This document shows, in pieces, positions 41,858 to 51,862 of a stretch of 64,000 bases of DNA; within the stretch, counting starts at the first letter, position 1; each line of letters starts with the position of its first letter. The position numbers were made by a program, and so were the translations under genes. The notes under the pieces were generated by a model. That model was not told where the DNA came from. It saw nothing but the letters and a program-made list of their open reading frames with translations, and made no database searches. This DNA comes from Desulforhopalus sp. (GTDB taxonomy: Bacteria > Desulfobacterota > Desulfobulbia > Desulfobulbales > Desulfocapsaceae): positions 744,001 to 808,000 of the forward strand of contig JAOTRX010000002.1 in NCBI GenBank assembly GCA_030247675.1, written 5' to 3'.

Positions 41858-43726
41858 ATGAAGGATATGGGCGAAATGCTGCTGACAGAGGCGCCGTTTT
41901 CCGAGATTGTCATGGGGAACACGGCTTTGGTGCGGGCCATGGTCGAATCGGGAACCCGGGTCATTACTTCCTATCCCGGCTCGCCGACTCCGGAGATTGC
42001 CACGGCAATCCAGTCGATTCCACTGCCCCGGCGGCCTTTTTATTTTGAGTTCTCCACCAATGAGAAGGTTGCCACCGAGGTGGCTTTCGGCGCATCGCTC
42101 AACGGCCATCTGTCGACGGTGTTTTTCAAGAGTGTCGGCCTGAATGTCGCCTCCGACTCCTTCGTCCAGCTCAGCCTGCTGCATCTTATCGGCGGTATGG
42201 TTATCGTTCTTGGCGATGATCCCGGTGCCAACTCCTCACAAAACGAGCAGGATAATCGTCATTATGCCCGCATGAGCTACACGCCGATGTTGGAACCGGC
42301 GGGTCCCGCCGAGGTCTATAGCTATTACAAAGAGGCCGCAGCCCTTGCCAGAAGTATGGGCAAAGCGGTCATCCTCAGGATGACCACCCATGTCTGTCAT
42401 GCCAAGGAACGGGTGGCCTTTGCTGGCTGGAAGCCGCAGGTGAAACCAAGCGACACCCCGCGCTTTGACCCTGCCAATGGCCCCTATATCCCGCTGGTAT
42501 CGGCGGTATACCCGAAAAAACGCAGGGCCCTGACCGATCTCCCGCAGGTGGAAAAATGGCTGGATGAACGTCATCTCCACCGGGTTGCAGCAAACAACAG
42601 CCAGCGCGGCATCATCGTCTCCGGGATGGTCTATCTCTCTGTTGAGGAGGTGCTGGCGCCGCTTGCTGAAAAGCCCGACATCCTCAAGCTGGCTTCGGTC
42701 TACCCGGTACCGTCGCGGGTGATTGCCGATTTTCTTGCCGCCCACCAGGAGGTCAAGGTCTTGGAGGAGCTTGATGATACCCTCGAAAAGGAGGTCAAGG
42801 CCCTGGCCTTTGATCATCATCTGCGGGTACGGATAGTTGGCAAGGCAGGGGTGGAGGACTGGGTTGGCGAGTATACCCCGGACAAGGTGCGCGATATCCT
42901 CCATCAGACCTGGCCGGACAGCATTCCGGCACGAAAAAGTTTCGCCGAAGGTGCTGCCGAGGTAATCTCGCCAAGACCTCCGCAGATGTGTCCGGGCTGC
43001 GGCCATAGAAGTGCCTTCCATGCCATAAAACAGGCCCTGCCCGAGGGCACGATCACCGTTGCCGATATCGGTTGCCATACCCTCGGCTTCCAGGAACCGT
43101 ACAATATGGGCCAGGTTCTGCTCTGCATGGGGGCGTCGACGGCAATCGCCGCCGGATTGACCCTCTTCAACGATTCCCGCAAGGTGGTCGCCTTTCTCGG
43201 TGATTCAACCTTCTTCCACGCCGGGATTCCAGGGATTATTAACGCCCTGTTTAACAAACATACGCTGACCCTGGTGCTCATGGAAAACGGCACCACCGCC
43301 ATGACCGGTCATCAGGACCATGCCGGTTCGGGCAGGAATTTCAACGAGGTGACGGAGGCAATCCCGGTTCGCCGGGTGCTGGAGGGCCTTGGCGTCCAGC
43401 ATATCTTCGAAACCGATACCTATAAGCAACAGGAATTGGCGGATATGGTCAGGCAGGCTGTGGCCCTCGATACTTTCAACGTGGTTATCGCCCGCCATCC
43501 CTGCATGCTGCTGTTTGCCAGGAAGCAGAGGCGAAAAACCGGGTTCATCCCCCAGCACGTCAGGATCGATCAAGATCGATGCGCCCGGCTGCACACCTGC
43601 GTCGAGATCTTTGGTTGCCCGAGCTTTTCCAGGGGACCGGACGGTACGGTTACCGTCAACCAGGACCTGTGCATCGGTGACGGTTCGTGTATCCAGACCT
43701 GTTCCCAGAAGGCCATCACCCGCTAA
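41858..43726 (+). CDS. iorA: Indolepyruvate:ferredoxin oxidoreductase alpha subunit, atypical Fe-S domain
   Basis: About 622 residues from the ATG at 41858 (GAGGAA upstream). The N-terminal pyruvate:ferredoxin-like part begins GNTALVRAMVESGTRVITSY. The TPP-binding part has MCPGCGHRSAFHAIKQALP, GDSTFFHAGIPGIINALFN and NGTTAMTGHQDH. It oxidises aryl 2-oxo acids to acyl-CoA with ferredoxin. The C-terminal ferredoxin domain lacks the second Cys of each usual motif: C575-x5-C581-x5-C587, and C605-x2-D608-x2-C611-x3-C615. The Asp resembles Asp-ligated clusters in some ferredoxins. Core assignment is firm; cluster content is inference. Confidence 0.9.
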   Translation: MKDMGEMLLTEAPFSEIVMGNTALVRAMVESGTRVITSYPGSPTPEIATAIQSIPLPRRPFYFEFSTNEKVATEVAFGASLNGHLSTVFFKSVGLNVASDSFVQLSLLHLIGGMVIVLGDDPGANSSQNEQDNRHYARMSYTPMLEPAGPAEVYSYYKEAAALARSMGKAVILRMTTHVCHAKERVAFAGWKPQVKPSDTPRFDPANGPYIPLVSAVYPKKRRALTDLPQVEKWLDERHLHRVAANNSQRGIIVSGMVYLSVEEVLAPLAEKPDILKLASVYPVPSRVIADFLAAHQEVKVLEELDDTLEKEVKALAFDHHLRVRIVGKAGVEDWVGEYTPDKVRDILHQTWPDSIPARKSFAEGAAEVISPRPPQMCPGCGHRSAFHAIKQALPEGTITVADIGCHTLGFQEPYNMGQVLLCMGASTAIAAGLTLFNDSRKVVAFLGDSTFFHAGIPGIINALFNKHTLTLVLMENGTTAMTGHQDHAGSGRNFNEVTEAIPVRRVLEGLGVQHIFETDTYKQQELADMVRQAVALDTFNVVIARHPCMLLFARKQRRKTGFIPQHVRIDQDRCARLHTCVEIFGCPSFSRGPDGTVTVNQDLCIGDGSCIQTCSQKAITR

Positions 43727-43758
43727 AGCGGGCTAACGCCCGCAACCCATGGGTATGA

Positions 43759-43787
43759 CCCCTCCTACAGCAGAGGGGACTCTTTTT
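43759..43787 (+). terminator. Stem-loop with T-run after iorA
   Basis: CCCCTC (43759-43764) pairs with GAGGGG (43773-43778), followed by TCTTTTT. It would end or reduce transcription between iorA and iorB. A further dyad, GTACCCCCT/AGGGGTGTAC, follows directly. Confidence 0.55.
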
Positions 43788-43811
43788 AGTACCCCCTTGA
43801 GGGGTGTACGT

Positions 43812-43843
43812 ACCTTGGTGGTTTTTTGGTCACCAAGGTTTTG
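43812..43843 (+). terminator. Second stem-loop in the iorA-iorB gap
   Basis: ACCTTGGTG (43812-43820) and CACCAAGGT (43831-43839) are perfect inverted repeats around GTTTTTTGGT, followed by TTTT. With the upstream hairpins it makes the 189-bp gap unusually structured for two subunits of one enzyme. Confidence 0.5.
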
Positions 43844-43915
43844 CCGAACTTGTTTTCTTGTTTTTTAAAACAGCTTTTCGGGAGTAAGGTACTAAAGCCG
43901 GTAAGGAGAATCAGC

Positions 43916-44485
43916 ATGCAAGCTTTCAATATCTATCTATGCGGTGTCGGTGGCCAGGGAATAGGCCTTCTCTCGGAAATCCTGTTGCGGGCCTCGGATT
44001 ATGCCGGCTATTGCGCCAAGGCGGTGGATACTCATGGCCTGGCCCAGCGCGGCGGCACGGTGATTTCCCAGATCCGCCTCGGCGACATGGTTCATACGCC
44101 GCTCATCCCGGAAAGAGGAGCCGATCTGGTGGTTGCCCTGGAGCGCCACGAAGCCCTGCGTGCCGTGCAGGCGGCCCTGCGCGATGGCGGCACCCTGGTG
44201 TATTACGATACGGCGCTGCAACCCTTGGGGGTGAGACTGGGCAGGGAAGATGAGATCAGCACCGATGTGCTCGACGCGGCATGCGCCCAGCGGGGGATAG
44301 GGGTCTGTCGTGTGTCACGGACCAATATCCCCGATACCAGGATGGAAAATATCGTTGTGCTGTCGACAATTCATCGGCAGAAACTGATTCCCGGCCTGGA
44401 AACGGACCACTTCCTCCGAGCCATGGAAGATCTGCTGAGTGGAGCGGTGCTTGCGGCAAATCTCCAGCTTTTTCACCAGGCTTGA
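43916..44485 (+). CDS. iorB: Indolepyruvate:ferredoxin oxidoreductase beta subunit
   Basis: 189 residues from the ATG at 43916 (AAGGAGA upstream). Family motifs: IYLCGVGGQGIGLLSEILLR, DTHGLAQRGGTVISQIRLGD and ADLVVALERHEALRAVQAAL. It is the gamma-type catalytic partner of IorA. The longer open frame from 43826 runs through the hairpin region and lacks a ribosome-binding site. Confidence 0.93.
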   Translation: MQAFNIYLCGVGGQGIGLLSEILLRASDYAGYCAKAVDTHGLAQRGGTVISQIRLGDMVHTPLIPERGADLVVALERHEALRAVQAALRDGGTLVYYDTALQPLGVRLGREDEISTDVLDAACAQRGIGVCRVSRTNIPDTRMENIVVLSTIHRQKLIPGLETDHFLRAMEDLLSGAVLAANLQLFHQA

Positions 44486-44526
44486 AGTATGGGCTGTTTC
44501 GGAGCAGGCTGAACCTTCCGGCCGCC

Positions 44527-45882
44527 ATGCAGAAACTGAGAGCTATTCTTCACATTCTCTTCACCTTCGATCCGGCGGCGCGGCTCGACCTCTTTCGCGC
44601 CTTCCCGGCCATTCGCAGATTTTTCTCCCACCGCTCGAATATCGCCATCCTCAGAACCTTTGGCGATATAGCCTTTTCGGGCCTGATCATCCTGGGGATC
44701 TTCGGGCCTCAGGACCCAGAGCGCAATATCACCCTGTTTCTTGCCTGGGGTGTGTGGTGGACCGGGGTGGTGTTGAGCTGGTTTTTCGTCGGCAAACTGT
44801 GGTGCGGGGTCTGCCCTTTTCTTGGGATCGGCCGTCTGCTGCAGAAGATAGGTCTTAGCTTCAACCTTGAGCCGCCGCACGCCCTGCGCCGCAATTTCAT
44901 TCATATCGCCGTCCTGCTTTTCGCCGCGATCATCTGGGCCGAAGCGGTCACCGACCTGAAACACAGCCCGCTCGGTACCGCCTTGCTGCTGCTGTCCATC
45001 CTCGCCGGCGCGACCATTATGGCCGTGCTGTTCAAGCACCAGGCCTGGTGCCGCTATGTCTGTCCCTTGGGTAAAATCATTGGAGCAGGCGCCACGATGT
45101 CAATGATTGAGCTCCGGGCCAGTCAGGAAACCTGCCGGACCTGCCGTAAAACCGCCTGCAAGAAGGGACGGCCGGGCCTGCGCGGTTGCCCGGTGTATCT
45201 CGGCGCCCACAATGTCCGCAATAGCCTTGACTGCCTGCTCTGCGGCCGTTGTGTCCTGCTCTGCGAAAAGGATTCACCGCGCCTGCTGCTCCGCAATCCC
45301 TTTGTTGAGGTGGTAGCCGCCAGGGGCCGCGAACTTACCAGCATCTTGATCATACCCTTTCTCGCCGGTTCCCAGTGGGCACGGTTCATCCAGGAAAGTG
45401 ACTGGTATTTTGCCACCTTGCAATCGACCGGGATGCCTCCGCCGGTCATCTTCACTGCTCTGCTGCTTCTCTGCTTCTTCGCTTTTATCGGCCTTGTCAG
45501 CCTTGGCAACCGCTTCCTGGGGACGAAGAAGACGGGCTTACCCCTCCAGTCCTCACCGATGATTCCGGTGCTCACCCCTCTGGCCCTGAGCGGCGAATTG
45601 ATCTACCGCCTCGACTACCTTCTCACCGAAGCGGGGAAGTTCCCGGCGGTAATCGCCGGGCAATTCAATCTGCCGGGCACCGGTCTTTCGTTTACTATAC
45701 ATCCCTGGCTGTTGAATGGATTGTCGCTGCTTCTTCTTGTCCTGGGCGCCCTTGGCAGTCTCTATGTCATTTCCCTGTTTCAGCGCAGCAAGGCCACCTC
45801 CATGCCCGATGCCCGGTCCCGGCAGGTGCTGCGGCTCATGGTCGCTGGAGTGGCCCTCGTCTATCTGCTGTTGATCCTTTAG
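44527..45882 (+). CDS. Membrane polyferredoxin (NapH/CcoG-like 4Fe-4S protein)
   Basis: About 451 residues from the ATG at 44527. Several membrane helices and the motifs GKLWCGVCPFLGIG and WCRYVCPLGKI (two CxxxCP motifs at helix ends, as in NapH and NosR). A ferredoxin-like insert follows: CRTCRKTACKKGRPGLRGCP and CLLCGRCVLLCEK. These proteins pass electrons across or along the cytoplasmic membrane. It follows iorB by about 40 bp, so it could accept electrons from ferredoxin reduced by IorAB; that is inference. The ribosome-binding site is weak. Confidence 0.85.
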   Translation: MQKLRAILHILFTFDPAARLDLFRAFPAIRRFFSHRSNIAILRTFGDIAFSGLIILGIFGPQDPERNITLFLAWGVWWTGVVLSWFFVGKLWCGVCPFLGIGRLLQKIGLSFNLEPPHALRRNFIHIAVLLFAAIIWAEAVTDLKHSPLGTALLLLSILAGATIMAVLFKHQAWCRYVCPLGKIIGAGATMSMIELRASQETCRTCRKTACKKGRPGLRGCPVYLGAHNVRNSLDCLLCGRCVLLCEKDSPRLLLRNPFVEVVAARGRELTSILIIPFLAGSQWARFIQESDWYFATLQSTGMPPPVIFTALLLLCFFAFIGLVSLGNRFLGTKKTGLPLQSSPMIPVLTPLALSGELIYRLDYLLTEAGKFPAVIAGQFNLPGTGLSFTIHPWLLNGLSLLLLVLGALGSLYVISLFQRSKATSMPDARSRQVLRLMVAGVALVYLLLIL

Positions 45883-45896
45883 CACCTCTTCGCACC

Positions 45897-45948
45897 GCAC
45901 AAGGGCAAAGATTTCGTTTGAACAGACAGGCTGAGAATCCAGCTTTTA
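45897..45948 (+). repeat. Dispersed palindromic element, copy 5
   Basis: GCACAAGGGCAAAGATTTCG, TTTGAACAGACAGGCTGAGA, ATCCAGCTTTTA follow the consensus order with several changes in the hairpin core. It begins 15 bp after the polyferredoxin stop and lies before gdhA. Confidence 0.65.
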
Positions 45949-46028
45949 AGGGCCAAAAGCAAGATACAATTTTCTTGGGAATGAATGGGATAGCCCGCCT
46001 GGAAATACAGGTGTGAGCTGTGATATAA

Positions 46029-47435
<1,407 letters not shown>

Positions 47436-47525
47436 ACTACAACCATTAAAAGCTCAGGCAGCATCCCCGATCGATGCCGCCTGATACTGCCGGAGTGGGC
47501 TCTAACGATTTTAATTCTGGCTGCG

Positions 47526-47936
47526 TTAATCTGCCTGTTTGGATTTTCGTTCGATGTCGTTTTTAAATGATTTTACGGAGGCATTATGGAACTTCGTTAA
47601 TCCCAGGGACTTTATCCGTACTTCATAGGAGTGTGCCAGGCATTCGATATCGCCACATTTGTTGCGTTTTTTTAGCCAGGCCTCTTGTTCCTCCATGACG
47701 GTCTTTTTATCTGTTTTCAGGGCGTCAATGAAATAAGCATACATGGTCTTATCGAGTTTTCGAAGCTCTTCGTCGCCGCAAATCATTTTTTCGATATCGG
47801 TAGATGGTTGATTGCAATTTAACCGTTCCGCCCGAGCGTCTGCGGTTGTAAAAAATGACAGGCTTATGATTGAAACAGCTAACAGAGTCTGTTGTTTAAA
47901 AGATGTGCCGAGTCGTGCTGCAAATGGAGTTTTCAT
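47526..47936 (-). CDS. LprI-like (DUF1311) exported protein
   Basis: 136 residues. The signal peptide ends near ADARAE. The mature part has LNCNQPSTDIEKMICGDEEL, ELRKLDKTMYAYF, EEQEAWLKKRNKCGDIECLA, the Cys-paired LprI N-terminal domain. Relatives inhibit lysozyme or are of unknown role in the periplasm. The gene is convergent with gdhA. Confidence 0.85.
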   Translation of the reverse strand: MKTPFAARLGTSFKQQTLLAVSIISLSFFTTADARAERLNCNQPSTDIEKMICGDEELRKLDKTMYAYFIDALKTDKKTVMEEQEAWLKKRNKCGDIECLAHSYEVRIKSLGLTKFHNASVKSFKNDIERKSKQAD

Positions 47937-48281
47937 ATGCTTGTCCTCTTATATAAAGATGAAACCACTGTACCTCAACATAACTGGACTGAACTGCCTG
48001 AGAATATAATAGAGAACCTTTTACAGCCAGCCTCTGGCAACCGATAGCCTTCGGGAAAAAGGCCGATAGGCATTCTGTGCCCATAGAATGCCGCTTCCAA
48101 GCTTGAAAGAGGTGAATCTTTCATGTACATTCAATTTTGAGGCTACCATGTGTTGCTCCGGTTATCAATATGAAATTATAGTAATTATTGTGGGACGAAG
48201 AAGGTGTTCTTGCGTGCGATGAGACCACAGGGGGAGAATGGCTTGTCGAATTGCCTCTCATACCGAAAGGGGAAAGAAAAA
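47937..48281. other. Structured intergenic leader region
   Basis: 345 bp with several hairpins in a row: GCCTT/AAGGC near 48040-48062; a perfect 8-bp stem GGCATTCT/AGAATGCC (48069-48076, 48085-48092); and TGAAAGA/TCTTTCA near 48105-48122. None has a T-run. It may be a structured 5' leader of the operon starting at 48282. No gene is seen. Confidence 0.45.
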
Positions 48282-49016
48282 GTGATTTCATCGAATGCAA
48301 TGCCTTGCTGTCTTTCCCGCTTTTTTTGGGTCCTTTTGCTGCATTTTATAGTACTTCCAGGGACTATTTTTTGTCTGATACCGGTCAATGCGGAAGCGCA
48401 GGATGGCGCTGTCGTCGAGCAGGCAGCCCCACAGTTCCTGCGGGCACTGAAGGCTCAACCGGAATTTAAGGTGGCGGTACTGCCCATGGAAAACCTCACC
48501 GTCGAGGGAGATATCGCCTTTCACTTCCGGACCCGGCTGCAGGAACGGCTGCGGGCCAAAGGCTTTTCATTGATTGATTCGGGGCTGATCGATGAATCGT
48601 TGTACAAGCTCGGAGTCGCCCATGCCGGGCAGCTGAAATTGCTGCCTTTTGCCGAGCTGCAAAAACTTACCTCCGCCGATGGCTTTCTTTCCGGGGTGGT
48701 TGAACAGGGTGCGGTGCAGCATGGCGGAGTGTATAACTCCTATGTCTTTACCTGTTCCTTGAAATTGCAGGATCGTCAGGGCAATGTCCTCTGGTCGTCC
48801 CTGCAGAATCGAGTGGCCAAGAGAAGATTTGCCATTGATCCGATCAATATGTTTCTGGATATTGCCCTGACTGAAGGGGGGGGGAATATGCAGGAAGCTG
48901 TATATGCCTTGGCGGACAAGATGCTGGCGCAGCTGCCCGACGGTCCGGTGCGGGTGGTTTCGGGACAAGATTCCCTGCTGGATAAGGCTTTCGAAACCAA
49001 GGCAAAAGAGGAGTAG
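48282..49016 (+). CDS. Exported protein, DUF799/GNA1162-like
   Basis: About 244 residues from the GTG at 48282, which has AAAGGGGAAAG upstream. A signal sequence (SRFFWVLLLHFIVLPGTIFC, ending near VNAEA) precedes a domain with KVAVLPMENLTVEGDIAFHF, LRAKGFSLIDSGLIDESLYK and SADGFLSGVVEQGAV. This resembles putative surface lipoproteins of the GNA1162/DUF799 group and the N-terminal part of CsgG-like proteins. It is 5 bp from the CsgG-like gene, so they form an operon. Family call moderate. Confidence 0.65.
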   Translation: MISSNAMPCCLSRFFWVLLLHFIVLPGTIFCLIPVNAEAQDGAVVEQAAPQFLRALKAQPEFKVAVLPMENLTVEGDIAFHFRTRLQERLRAKGFSLIDSGLIDESLYKLGVAHAGQLKLLPFAELQKLTSADGFLSGVVEQGAVQHGGVYNSYVFTCSLKLQDRQGNVLWSSLQNRVAKRRFAIDPINMFLDIALTEGGGNMQEAVYALADKMLAQLPDGPVRVVSGQDSLLDKAFETKAKEE

Positions 49017-49021
49017 CGACA

Positions 49022-50386
49022 ATGATCAGTTTGCGCCAGACAGTTCGCAGCCGCTTGGTGCTGCTTTTTGCGTGCAGTGCCTTGCTTTTATTTGCCGGAT
49101 GTGTCGGTCAGACCGGTACAAACGTCTCACAGACTCAAGTGGCACAGCCGCCTAAGCCGGAACTGGCCGCTAGCAAGGTCCAGAAAAGACCGGAACGGCA
49201 GGGATCTCTCGGGACAATTGCCGTGGCCAAGGTGGCAATCGATCATCCCAGCGGCCGGCTGGTGTATCAGCCGAACGGCGTCAGTGACACCATCGTCCGG
49301 CAGATGCAGGCCACCGGCAATTACAAGGTCATCGACTGGACCAATCTACAGGAGGTACTGTTTCGCCGGAACCTTGAATGGTCTGATCTGCAGTCCGATA
49401 AAAATCTCGGCCGCAAGGTGCATGAGGTACTACTCAACGACTATTTCCTCATGGGGACGATTACCTCCTACGGCGAGCGCATGGATTATGCCTCCACCGC
49501 TTTTTCCAAGGCCAAGACCCAGATCGTCAATGTCACCTTGGAACTGGCGGTCAAGGACGCCCTCACCAATGAGATAGTTGCCTCGGCCCAGGGCAAGGGC
49601 GAAAAGAGCCGGCAGATTACCCAGACCCTCGGCTTTGGGGCGGCGGGCGGCAACGATATGGTGCTGGCCAATGCCGTGCTCGATATGGCGATTGAGGATG
49701 CGGTGGCCAAGATCGATGCAAGTCTGGCGAGCCTGCCCGCCAAACCGGGTGGAGCCGGTCGGCAGGCAAGTGACGTGGCGCAGGCGATCCCTGTGGCGGT
49801 TAAACCCTTGCCGGGAAATCCCAAGGTCCTCTTCATCTTTTCCGAGGCTGAAGATTCGCCAAAGCCGAAGACTGCCGGTGGAAAATCCAGTGAACTTGGC
49901 ACCAGTCTTGCCGAACACGCCATGGCCAAGTCCTTTGCCGCCGCCAAGGCTCAGGTCCTGACCGCCGACGATGTCATCAATAAGGCCTACAGCATCAGCG
50001 GCGGCCAGAATATCATCCAGGGAGGCTGGGTCACCGAGAAGGATCTGCGAGAGGTGGAAAACCTGCTGCAGGCCCGCACGGGTTTGTCCTCCTATGCGGT
50101 GCAGGTCGGCAAATCGGCCAAGGCCGATATGGTCATTTCCGGCTCGGTGCGCTATCAGACCGCGGCGGTCGCCGGTCCAGCAGGGATGGCGGCACAGCAG
50201 AGTACGGTCTACTTGACGGCCAAGGCCATTGCGGTTGCCAGCGGCAAGACCCTGCATATGGCGACGAGCCAGCAGGACTTCCTGGCGATCCAATCACCCA
50301 GCGAAATGAAGGCCCGGATGAATGCGCTGACCCTTGCGGCGCAAAAGGCGGCGGAGGAGCTGCTGACGGTAATGCGCGGAAATTGA
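49022..50386 (+). CDS. CsgG-like outer-membrane lipoprotein
   Basis: 454 residues. Lipoprotein signal with lipobox LLFAGC (Cys27). The first half follows the CsgG/DUF pattern: GTIAVAKVAIDHPSGRLVYQ, MQATGNYKVIDWTNLQEVLF, DYFLMGTITSYGERMDYAST and VNVTLELAVKDALTNEIVAS. A second, separate domain covers about residues 255-450 (PKVLFIFSEAEDSPKPK, KADMVISGSVRYQTAAVAGP). Tandem alpha/beta domains of this type appear in CsgG and FlgO/LpoB-like proteins. It lies between two exported proteins of the same operon. Confidence 0.7.
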   Translation: MISLRQTVRSRLVLLFACSALLLFAGCVGQTGTNVSQTQVAQPPKPELAASKVQKRPERQGSLGTIAVAKVAIDHPSGRLVYQPNGVSDTIVRQMQATGNYKVIDWTNLQEVLFRRNLEWSDLQSDKNLGRKVHEVLLNDYFLMGTITSYGERMDYASTAFSKAKTQIVNVTLELAVKDALTNEIVASAQGKGEKSRQITQTLGFGAAGGNDMVLANAVLDMAIEDAVAKIDASLASLPAKPGGAGRQASDVAQAIPVAVKPLPGNPKVLFIFSEAEDSPKPKTAGGKSSELGTSLAEHAMAKSFAAAKAQVLTADDVINKAYSISGGQNIIQGGWVTEKDLREVENLLQARTGLSSYAVQVGKSAKADMVISGSVRYQTAAVAGPAGMAAQQSTVYLTAKAIAVASGKTLHMATSQQDFLAIQSPSEMKARMNALTLAAQKAAEELLTVMRGN

Positions 50387-50490
50387 CGAAAGTATTTTGT
50401 AGTGAGTGTACCCTTGGAATTTCTTGGAAGAAAATTATTACTCAATGTAATGGCATTGACAGTATAACAGGTAAAAAAGGGAGGGAAGAC

Positions 50491-51717
50491 ATGCAGAGAA
50501 CAGTCAAAAGGATACTGGCGGTATTGCTGACTCCGTTGATGATTTTATTGAATTGCCCGGTGATGGCCGCATCGCCGGGGGCGGCCCAACCGGCCAAGCC
50601 GACCACGGAAATCGTCCATAAGGCGCTTGCCAGGGCCGAAGCGGGTAAACGCCTCACAGTCTACACGGAAATCGCCGACCCGAAAGGGGTTGATGTCGTA
50701 CGGGCATATTTCAAGGCAAGGGATGCTGCCGATTATAGTTTTATTGCCCTGAACAGGACCGATCACCTGCAGGGCCTGGCGACGAAATCTGGCCGGCAGA
50801 GTTTTGCCGGGGTTCTGCCGGCCCCCGCTGACCACACCAAAGCCTTTGAATACCTCATCCTGGTAAAGAACAAGGCCAATGTTGTCGTGAAATCGCAGAC
50901 CTATTCGGTAACGGTGGTGGATGGCATAGCCGATATGGAGGAACAGGAGCCGCTGCAGGTGTACACTGAACTGGCGCAGGCGCCGGACGAGATAGCCGGT
51001 TTTTCTGACAATATCGTTTACGACGCGGTTGAATCGGCTGGCAAGTTAGGGGTGGTCGCCGGGTTGTATGCTGGTATCCAGGCAGGCGGTGGCGGTGCGG
51101 TAAATGGTGGTACGGTTGCGGCTTCCAGTAATGTGCTGGCAGCTGCCGATGGTATGGAAGCCTCAACTGCTCCCGGCAACCAGGTAGCAAAATCTGGGGT
51201 TGCCGAGAAGTCAGCCGCTCCCAAGGCTGCACCCGTGGCAGCCAAGGTGGCCGAAGAGGAAGGACTCAGTGCAACCCAGATTGTCATAGGTTCGGTGGCC
51301 TTGCTCGCCGTGGCTGGTGGCGTCGTCGCGCTCGCCTCCGGTGGTGGCGATGATAGTTCATCGAATGGCGACACGGCCCAGCCGCTTGATTCAACAACTA
51401 TTCTTGGTGCCTGGAACTTTACCGGCAGGCACCCGGCAACCGGCTGTACGGTCAGCGGATCAAAAAGTTATGCAGTGGATGGCTCGCTGAGCCAATCAAA
51501 CGTCGCAACCGCATGTCCGACAACCACCAGTACCGCGACCTATCATTCCGGAGGTGGCAACTGGACCTTTCAGCGGTCGGTTCTCACCGAGCAGTATGTA
51601 AGTACCAGTCCCTTTATCACCAGCTTGACGTTAATTATGCGGGGTACTCCCTCCGGCAACTCGGCGGCCTTTACCATAAGCCTGGATACCGGCTGGGAGA
51701 TGAGTTATAGGCGCTAG
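50491..51717 (+). CDS. Exported protein with Gly-rich transmembrane segment, unknown function
   Basis: 408 residues from the ATG at 50491 (GGGAGG upstream). Signal peptide (RILAVLLTPLMILLNCPVMA), an Ig-like beta domain (about 40-150: VVRAYFKARDAADYSFIALN), a Gly/Ala-rich region (195-270), a hydrophobic helix (VIGSVALLAVAGGVVALASG) followed by GGGDDSSSNGD, and a C-terminal beta domain with two Cys. No family recognised. It follows the CsgG-like gene by about 100 bp and may be a client or partner of it. Confidence 0.7.
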   Translation: MQRTVKRILAVLLTPLMILLNCPVMAASPGAAQPAKPTTEIVHKALARAEAGKRLTVYTEIADPKGVDVVRAYFKARDAADYSFIALNRTDHLQGLATKSGRQSFAGVLPAPADHTKAFEYLILVKNKANVVVKSQTYSVTVVDGIADMEEQEPLQVYTELAQAPDEIAGFSDNIVYDAVESAGKLGVVAGLYAGIQAGGGGAVNGGTVAASSNVLAAADGMEASTAPGNQVAKSGVAEKSAAPKAAPVAAKVAEEEGLSATQIVIGSVALLAVAGGVVALASGGGDDSSSNGDTAQPLDSTTILGAWNFTGRHPATGCTVSGSKSYAVDGSLSQSNVATACPTTTSTATYHSGGGNWTFQRSVLTEQYVSTSPFITSLTLIMRGTPSGNSAAFTISLDTGWEMSYRR

Positions 51718-51862
51718 GATTCTGTTGTTTAATAAGGGGAATTTGCCGGAGATAGGTATTGGTTGGCGCTGTTTTTACCAAACACCGGAGACTGAGGTGC
51801 CGACTGATGAAATTGGGCAGGGAGGACGGTCCTGCCCCAACTCAACCAAGGGTAGGTGATTG

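Noticed and set aside
44281..44526. Upstream extension of the polyferredoxin gene
   Set aside because: It overlaps most of the iorB 3' end in another frame and adds no membrane or domain features; the ATG at 44527 opens the conserved protein.
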